From Gulosibacter massiliensis (GTDB taxonomy: Bacteria > Actinomycetota > Actinomycetes > Actinomycetales > Microbacteriaceae), in the NCBI GenBank assembly GCA_945949175.1, contig CAMFDU010000004.1, forward strand, positions 1-55,653: a DNA stretch of 55,653 nt, in the 5' to 3' direction. The translations under genes and the position numbers were made by a program. Below, piece by piece: positions 49,464 through 55,653 of the stretch. Every line of letters begins with the position of its first letter. Position 1 is the first letter of the stretch. The notes under the pieces are model-generated. The model made no database searches, was not told the origin of the DNA, and was given only the letters and a program-made list of their open reading frames with translations.

Positions 49464-49921
49464 TTCAACAGCTCCCAGTTGATCAGGTGTTGACGCGAGA
49501 ATCGCGGGTTGCACACGACACACGAAGCGACCATATTGCGCGGCTTGCGATAGCGCAATACGACGTGCCCGACGGCACAGGTTCCGCGCCACCGTGCCAA
49601 GTGATCCGGCGAAGGGCCAGTGTGCCGAACCCAGCCGGTGTACCCGATTGAGCGCGCCGTGGCTAACCACTGTTGGCTGTGGTTGTGTTTTTTGCCACAC
49701 AAAGCGTGGGCAATCTCATGAAGTATCGTTTGCTCGGCGTCAATGATTGTTCCCAGCGACGTGATATGCCTCGACAATGAGATCTCGTGTTTGTCGTGAT
49801 GGCACGCTCCGGCCCGGCGGCGGGCGTGATCCCAGCGGAACACCCAACGGGTTTCAGCGCGGGACAGATGTTCACCAATCAGCTTCTCCGCGAGAGCCTG
49901 AACCTCTGTCAAATCGATCAC
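49460..49921 (-). CDS. SprT-like zinc metallopeptidase
   Basis: ILHEIAHALCGKKHNHSQQW zinc motif with a distal Cys-containing segment (CAVGH...CVVCNPR). GTG start. Confidence 0.87.
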   Translation of the reverse strand: MIDLTEVQALAEKLIGEHLSRAETRWVFRWDHARRRAGACHHDKHEISLSRHITSLGTIIDAEQTILHEIAHALCGKKHNHSQQWLATARSIGYTGWVRHTGPSPDHLARWRGTCAVGHVVLRYRKPRNMVASCVVCNPRFSRQHLINWELLN

Positions 49922-49941
49922 GCATCAACCATAAGCACGGG

Positions 49942-50793
49942 CTAGGACCGGAAAAGGTTGCGCGCTGGCGGCGGCGAGTCGACCGCCGTGTTGTCGGTGA
50001 CGATGGTGGCGCTTGCCGCCCATGTGACTGCGTCCGCACCGGCGATGAGTCCCGTCGGATGTGGCCCCTTGCCCGCAAGCGTGGCTACCCACGGCGGAAC
50101 CGCTCCGCCGGAGACGGCTCCGATGACCACATTGCCGAATCGTTTGCCGTTTGCGACACCCTGCTCGGCGACACCAAATGCATCGCCGAACACGTAGCGA
50201 AGCGTCGCGAGCTGACCGCGCGCGAACGACATCGGTGGGCCGTCGGCGACATTGGCGACAACAATCCCGTTGGGCGACAACAGCTCTTTGATGGCGGAAT
50301 AGAATTCGACGCTCGTGACGTGCGCGGGGGTTCGCGCACCGTGAAAGACATCAACGATCACGAGATTGACCTGACCGAGCAAACCTTTCGGTAACGACTC
50401 CATGACCTCGCGGCCATCGCCGTAGCGACAGCGGATGGATGCACCACGTGGAAGCGGACAGTGTTCGCGAACAAAATCGATGAGGTCGCGTTCGATCTCG
50501 ATGACCTGTTGCCTAGATCCCGGCCTCGTCGCCTCGATGTAGCGGGGGATTGTTAGTGCGCCAGCCCCCAAATGTATCGCCGTGATTGACTGCCCGGCGG
50601 GAAACGCTGCGTCGATGACATGACCCATCCGCGCGATGTATTCGAAATGCAGAACCGTCGGGTCGGTCATGTCGACGTGTGACTGCGGGGTGTCATCAAT
50701 CGACAATATCCACGAGCCCGGTCGCCACTGGTCTGGATCGAGACGTGCGATCAGTCCACTGCCCGCAAGTCGATGAGTGAACGCCGCTGTCAT
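49942..50793 (-). CDS. Spermidine synthase-like SAM-dependent protein
   Basis: TAIHLGAGALTIPRYI, VIEIERDLIDFVREH, RYGDGREVME, LVIVDVFHGARTPAHVTS; SpeE-like Rossmann fold. Start at the internal ATG at 50793. Confidence 0.82.
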   Translation of the reverse strand: MTAAFTHRLAGSGLIARLDPDQWRPGSWILSIDDTPQSHVDMTDPTVLHFEYIARMGHVIDAAFPAGQSITAIHLGAGALTIPRYIEATRPGSRQQVIEIERDLIDFVREHCPLPRGASIRCRYGDGREVMESLPKGLLGQVNLVIVDVFHGARTPAHVTSVEFYSAIKELLSPNGIVVANVADGPPMSFARGQLATLRYVFGDAFGVAEQGVANGKRFGNVVIGAVSGGAVPPWVATLAGKGPHPTGLIAGADAVTWAASATIVTDNTAVDSPPPARNLFRS

Positions 50794-51007
50794 TGGGCAA
50801 TTCTCGCTTACAGAGGATGTCCGAGAAATCGTTACCAATTCGAAACTTTACAATTCCCCAAACGGGGTGTATGTTAGCAATTTGCGCTTCATTCTGTTTG
50901 GGAATCATATTGCGGACTCCCGACTCACCCGTAAATAGTGGCGGGTTCATGACGCTTCCCAACGCTCAAACACTGTATCAAGGGCCCCGCCCGTAAAGGA
51001 AATATCT

Positions 51008-54000
51008 GTGGCTGTTAAGAAGAAAATCCAGGGGACCGGACGCGACGCGAACCGAGTGTCGTTTGCCAAGGTGACCGACGCGCTCACCGTTCCGGACCTC
51101 CTCGCTCTTCAAACCGAAAGCTTCGCTTGGCTGATCGGGACCGATGGCTCGGATGCCAAGTCTGGACTGGAAGAAATCTTCGAAGAGATTTCGCCAATCG
51201 AGAACGACCGCATGCAGTTGTCGTTCACGAACCCGTATCTCGAAGAAAAGAAGCACGAGCTCGACGAGTGTAAGGAACGTGGCAAGACTTACGCCGCTCC
51301 CCTCTACGTCGAAGCCGAGTTCATGAATCACGACACGGGTGAAATCAAGACTCAGACCGTGTTTATGGGCGACTTCCCGCTCATGACACCCAAGGGCACC
51401 TTCGTCATCAACGGAACCGAGCGCGTCGTCGTGTCACAGCTCGTTCGCAGCCCTGGCGTCTACTTCGAAAAGGTCGACGACAAGACGACCGACAAAGACC
51501 TCTACTCGTGTCGTGTAATTCCCAGCCGTGGTGCGTGGCTTGAATTCGAAATCGACAAGCGCGACCAGATCGGTGTTCGCATCGACCGCAAGCGTCGCCA
51601 GTCGGTGACCGTGTTCCTCAAGGCTCTCGGCATGACGCGCGAAGAAATCGAAAAAGAATTCGCTGGGTCTTACACGATGGAAGAAACCCTCAGCCACGAC
51701 AACATCTTGACTGCCGAAGACGCGCTCAAGGACATTTACAAGAAGCTTCGTCCGGGCGAGCAAGTTGCGCTCGAAGCCGCGCGTTCGCTTCTCGACAACT
51801 TCTACTTCAACTCGAAGCGATTTGACCTCGCGAAAGTCGGCCGGTACAAGCTCAACCGCAAACTCGGTCTTGAACTTCCTGTGACCGAGTCTGTGCTCAC
51901 GCTTTCAGACATCAAGGCGACTATCAAGTACCTCATCGCTCTGCACGAAGGAAAGGCGACCATCGCCGGCAAGCGAGCGGGTAAGAACGTCGAAATCATG
52001 CTGGGAACCGACGATATCGACCACTTCGGGAACCGCCGTATCCGCGCCGTGGGCGAGCTCATCCAAAACCAAATTCGGACGGGCCTGTCTCGTATGGAGC
52101 GCGTTGTTCGCGAACGTATGACCACTCAGGATGTCGAGGCGATCACCCCTCAGACCCTCATCAACATCCGTCCCGTTACCGCGGCGATCAAGGAGTTCTT
52201 CGGGACCTCGCAGTTGTCGCAGTTCATGGACCAGAACAACCCGCTCGCCGGGCTCACCCACAAGCGTCGCCTTTCAGCGCTCGGACCCGGTGGACTCTCG
52301 CGTGAGCGCGCCGGTGTCGAGGTCCGAGACGTTCACCCCTCGCACTACGGCCGCATGTGCCCGATCGAAACCCCGGAAGGCCCGAACATCGGTCTGATTG
52401 GTTCGCTCGCGTCGTTTGCACGAATCAACTCGTTCGGTTTCATCGAAACCCCCTACCGCCAGGTCGTCAACGGCAAGGTAACCAACAAGATTGACTACTT
52501 GACCGCCAGCGATGAGGACGAGCACATCGTCGCCCAGGCCGGTTCGCCAGTCAACAGCGATGGGACTCTCGCCGAAGAGCGCGTGCTCGTTCGAATCAAG
52601 GGCGGAGAGGTCGACACCGTTCCCGCGAACCGTGTGGACTACATGGACGTTTCGCCGCGCCAAATGGTGTCGATTGCAACGTCACTCATTCCCTTCCTCG
52701 AGCACGACGATGCGAACCGCGCACTCATGGGTGCGAACATGCAGCGCCAAGCCGTGCCACTTCTTCGCTCTGAAGCTCCGATTGTCGGAACCGGAATGGA
52801 GTCGTACGCGGCTGTTGACGCCGGTGACGTTCTTATCGCCGTTCACGCCGGCGTCGTCACCGAGGTCTCTGGCGACAGTGTCACTATCCTCAACGACAAG
52901 GCGGGAGAAATCGATCCCGGCACGAATGCCAAAATCCCGCCCGCCACGTCGTATGTGTTGCGCAAGTTCGAGCGCTCGAACCAGGGCACCAACTTCAACC
53001 ACCGCCTCGTTGTGGCCGAAGGAGACAAGGTTGCGAAGGGCGGCGTTCTCGCAGATGGTCCCGCAACGGAAAACGGCGAACTCGCTCTCGGAAAGAACCT
53101 CCTCGTGGCATTTATGTCTTGGGAAGGTCACAACTTCGAAGACGCGATCATCCTCAGCCAGAACCTGGTTAAGGACGACACTCTCTCGTCGATTCACATC
53201 GAAGAGTATGACGTTGACGCCCGCGACACAAAGCTTGGACCCCAGGAAATCACGCGTGACATCCCTAACCAGTCGCAAGAGAGCCTCGCTCACCTCGACG
53301 AAGAGGGAATCGTGCGTATCGGTGCTGAGGTCCGCGCCGGAGACATCCTCGTCGGCCGCATCACACCCAAGGGTGAGACCGAACTGACCGCCGAAGAGCG
53401 ACTTCTTCGTGCGATTTTTGCGGAAAAGGGCAAGGAAGTTCGCGATTCCTCTCTTCGTGTCCCGCACGGCGAGCGTGGAACTGTCATCGACGTCAAGATC
53501 TTCGACTCCAACGACGAAGACGACGAACTCGGCAACGGTGTTCTCAAGAAGGTCATCGTCTACATCGCCCAGAAGCGCAAGATCTCGGAGGGTGACAAGC
53601 TTGCTGGTCGCCACGGGAACAAGGGCGTTATCGCAAAAATCCTTCCGGTCGAAGACATGCCATTCCTCGAAGACGGAACCCCGGTCGATGTTGTCCTCAA
53701 CCCGCTGGGTGTCCCCGGACGAATGAACTTCGGACAGGTCCTTGAACTTCACCTCGGTTGGGCAGCCAAGCAAGGTTGGAAAGTCAACGGAAATCCCGAC
53801 TGGGCGAAGTTCCTCCCAGAGGAAGCACGCGAGATTGCTCCCGGCACCAAGGTCGCAACCCCCGTCTTCGACGGCGCAAGCGAAGTTGAAATCGCGGGGC
53901 TTCTCGACTCGACCCTTCCGCGTGCCAACGGGCAGCAACTCATCGGGTCTTCCGGTAAAGCGCAGTTGTTCAACGGCCGCACCGGAGAACCGTTCCCCGA

Positions 54001-54472
54001 CCCTATTTCGGTCGGCTATATGTACATCCTCAAGTTGCACCACCTCGTCGACGACAAGATCCACGCACGTTCGACGGGACCGTACTCAATGATCACGCAG
54101 CAACCGCTGGGTGGAAAAGCACAGTTCGGTGGACAACGATTCGGCGAGATGGAGGTCTGGGCTCTCGAAGCTTATGGTGCTTCCTATGCTCTGCAAGAGC
54201 TCCTCACGATTAAGTCCGACGACATCGCCGGTCGCGTCAAGGTGTACGAAGCCATCGTCAAGGGTCTCAACATTCAGGAACCGGGTATCCCTGAGTCGTT
54301 CAAGGTCCTCATGAAGGAAATGCAGTCACTCGGACTGAACGTCGAAGTACTCGACGGCGCCGAGAACCCTGTCAACCTTCGTGACACGGCGGATGACGCC
54401 GACCGCGCAACAGCATCGCTGGGTGTCAACATCGCCCGTGAAGAGTCCGCAGCAGTGGACTTCGCCGAATAG
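51008..54472 (+). CDS. rpoB: RNA polymerase beta subunit
   Basis: [57 protein letters not shown]. Confidence 0.98.
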   Translation: MAVKKKIQGTGRDANRVSFAKVTDALTVPDLLALQTESFAWLIGTDGSDAKSGLEEIFEEISPIENDRMQLSFTNPYLEEKKHELDECKERGKTYAAPLYVEAEFMNHDTGEIKTQTVFMGDFPLMTPKGTFVINGTERVVVSQLVRSPGVYFEKVDDKTTDKDLYSCRVIPSRGAWLEFEIDKRDQIGVRIDRKRRQSVTVFLKALGMTREEIEKEFAGSYTMEETLSHDNILTAEDALKDIYKKLRPGEQVALEAARSLLDNFYFNSKRFDLAKVGRYKLNRKLGLELPVTESVLTLSDIKATIKYLIALHEGKATIAGKRAGKNVEIMLGTDDIDHFGNRRIRAVGELIQNQIRTGLSRMERVVRERMTTQDVEAITPQTLINIRPVTAAIKEFFGTSQLSQFMDQNNPLAGLTHKRRLSALGPGGLSRERAGVEVRDVHPSHYGRMCPIETPEGPNIGLIGSLASFARINSFGFIETPYRQVVNGKVTNKIDYLTASDEDEHIVAQAGSPVNSDGTLAEERVLVRIKGGEVDTVPANRVDYMDVSPRQMVSIATSLIPFLEHDDANRALMGANMQRQAVPLLRSEAPIVGTGMESYAAVDAGDVLIAVHAGVVTEVSGDSVTILNDKAGEIDPGTNAKIPPATSYVLRKFERSNQGTNFNHRLVVAEGDKVAKGGVLADGPATENGELALGKNLLVAFMSWEGHNFEDAIILSQNLVKDDTLSSIHIEEYDVDARDTKLGPQEITRDIPNQSQESLAHLDEEGIVRIGAEVRAGDILVGRITPKGETELTAEERLLRAIFAEKGKEVRDSSLRVPHGERGTVIDVKIFDSNDEDDELGNGVLKKVIVYIAQKRKISEGDKLAGRHGNKGVIAKILPVEDMPFLEDGTPVDVVLNPLGVPGRMNFGQVLELHLGWAAKQGWKVNGNPDWAKFLPEEAREIAPGTKVATPVFDGASEVEIAGLLDSTLPRANGQQLIGSSGKAQLFNGRTGEPFPDPISVGYMYILKLHHLVDDKIHARSTGPYSMITQQPLGGKAQFGGQRFGEMEVWALEAYGASYALQELLTIKSDDIAGRVKVYEAIVKGLNIQEPGIPESFKVLMKEMQSLGLNVEVLDGAENPVNLRDTADDADRATASLGVNIAREESAAVDFAE

Positions 54473-54516
54473 GCACCCCAGAGAACTGACTATCGAGAAA
54501 TACGGAAGAGAAAAAA

Positions 54517-55653
54517 GTGCTCGACGCAACAACCTTTGAACAGATTCGCATCAAGCTCGCGACGAACGAACAAATTCGTTCGTGGTCGAGCGGTGAGGTG
54601 AAAAAGCCTGAGACCATCAACTACCGCACGCTTAAGCCAGAGAAAGACGGTCTTTTCGGCGAGCAGATCTTTGGTCCGTCCAAGGACTGGGAGTGCGCCT
54701 GTGGCAAGTACAAGCGCGTTCGCTTCAAGGGCGTCACGTGTGAGCGATGCGGTGTCGAGGTCACTCGTCAGGCCGTCCGTCGCGAGCGCATGGGCCACAT
54801 TGAACTCGCCGCTCCGGTCACCCACATTTGGTACTTCAAGGGTGTCCCAAGCCGCCTCGGTTACCTCCTCGACATGGCGCCGAAAGACCTCGAAAAGGTT
54901 ATCTACTTCGCTGCATACATGGTGACCTACATCAACGAAGAGCGCATCCACCAGGACATGCCAATCGTCGAGAAGATGGTCCAGACCGAGATTCGTGACT
55001 ACGAAAAGGTTCGCGACGAGGAAATCACCGACCGCCAGAAAGAGCTCGAAGACGAACTCGCCAAGCTCGAAGCCGAAGAGGCCAAAGCAGACGTGAAGCG
55101 CAAGGCCAAGGAAGCCGCCGAGCGTGAAATGGCAAATATTCGCAAGTCCTTCGACGATGACATCGCTCGCTGGCAGCGCGCGTGGGACTCGTTCCGTTCG
55201 CTCAAGCAGGGTGGCCTGTGGGGTGACGACACAGAATTCCGATTCCTCGTCGACCACTTCAAGGGAAACACTGACCCCGACAAGACAACTCTTGACGAGG
55301 TCTACTTCACGGCTCTCATGGGTGCGGAAGCCATCGAGCACGTTCTCAAGGACCTCGGCAAGAACGACCGCGAAAAGCTGAAGGCCGAAGGCGAAGTTCT
55401 TCGCGACGAGATCACGAACGGCAAGGGACAGCGCAAGGTCCGTGCGATCAAGCGCCTCCGCGTCGTCAATTCGTTCCTTGTCCCCGCCGGACAGGACCCA
55501 CGCGACGTTCCGCTTCCCGAAGCGATGGTGTTGCGCGTGATCCCGGTAATCCCGCCCGACCTTCGTCCGATGGTTCAGCTCGATGGCGGACGTTTCGCCA
55601 CCAGTGACCTCAACGACCTTTACCGTCGCGTCATCAACCGCAACAACCGTCTG
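54517..55653 (+). CDS. rpoC: RNA polymerase beta' subunit (3' end outside window)
   Basis: GTG start; in-frame [67 protein letters not shown]...CERCGVEV. Absent from the ORF track because of the GTG start and window edge. Confidence 0.96.
   Translation, partial: MLDATTFEQIRIKLATNEQIRSWSSGEVKKPETINYRTLKPEKDGLFGEQIFGPSKDWECACGKYKRVRFKGVTCERCGVEVTRQAVRRERMGHIELAAPVTHIWYFKGVPSRLGYLLDMAPKDLEKVIYFAAYMVTYINEERIHQDMPIVEKMVQTEIRDYEKVRDEEITDRQKELEDELAKLEAEEAKADVKRKAKEAAEREMANIRKSFDDDIARWQRAWDSFRSLKQGGLWGDDTEFRFLVDHFKGNTDPDKTTLDEVYFTALMGAEAIEHVLKDLGKNDREKLKAEGEVLRDEITNGKGQRKVRAIKRLRVVNSFLVPAGQDPRDVPLPEAMVLRVIPVIPPDLRPMVQLDGGRFATSDLNDLYRRVINRNNRL

Noticed and set aside
50793-50996. 67-aa ORF just upstream of rpoB
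   Set aside because: Overlaps the SpeE-like start and the rpoB leader; no good RBS or domain. More likely regulatory leader DNA.
52200-52330. Rifampicin-resistance substitution in RpoB
   Set aside because: The core region reads [36 protein letters not shown], which looks wild-type by eye.
52682-54064. 460-aa minus-strand ORF antisense to rpoB
   Set aside because: Sense strand is unequivocal rpoB; the antisense frame reflects codon-position bias and has no domain-like sequence.

Overview
The window is a chromosomal segment of a GC-rich actinobacterium. Gene content and order suggest a streamlined Microbacteriaceae-like genome, but this is an inference because no search was run. I see no rRNA, CRISPR array, transposase, integrase or prophage. 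Main blocks: tRNA-Phe/Asp/Glu; an M23 peptidase; ppa; a tilS-hpt-ftsH-folE-folP-folB-folK-DUF3180-DUF2520-lysS run; an RNA 2'-phosphotransferase (KptA/Tpt1); clpC; a secreted trypsin-like protease; radA; tRNA-Ser; an archaeal-type AspRS; a System II cytochrome c maturation operon; a menaquinone locus (menC/B/E/A and menD/F/G plus a polyprenyl synthase) split by an accessory block (sdaA, ethanolamine-type permease, glutamine-synthetase-like ligase, C26 hydrolase, ALDH, SDR, FadR regulator); FprA; YajQ; tRNA-Tyr; IMPase; a second M23 protein; tRNA-Met/Thr; a 27-aa peptide transcription unit; NUDIX; a PLP decarboxylase plus agmatine deiminase pair; SprT-like; SpeE-like; rpoB and partial rpoC. The most notable signals are: (1) a predicted glutamylation-based ethanolamine catabolic island inside the men locus; (2) an orphan 27-aa acidic peptide ending CDSCQ with its own promoter, RBS and terminator; (3) a recurrent TANNNT-6 nt-start codon signature implying widespread leaderless mRNAs, often in very compact divergent pairs; (4) recurrent convergent gene pairs whose stop codons interlock in one YTAR tetranucleotide; (5) a possible small RNA with an operator-like palindrome between tRNA-Ser and aspS. 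All functional calls come from reading motifs by eye; no database search was done.
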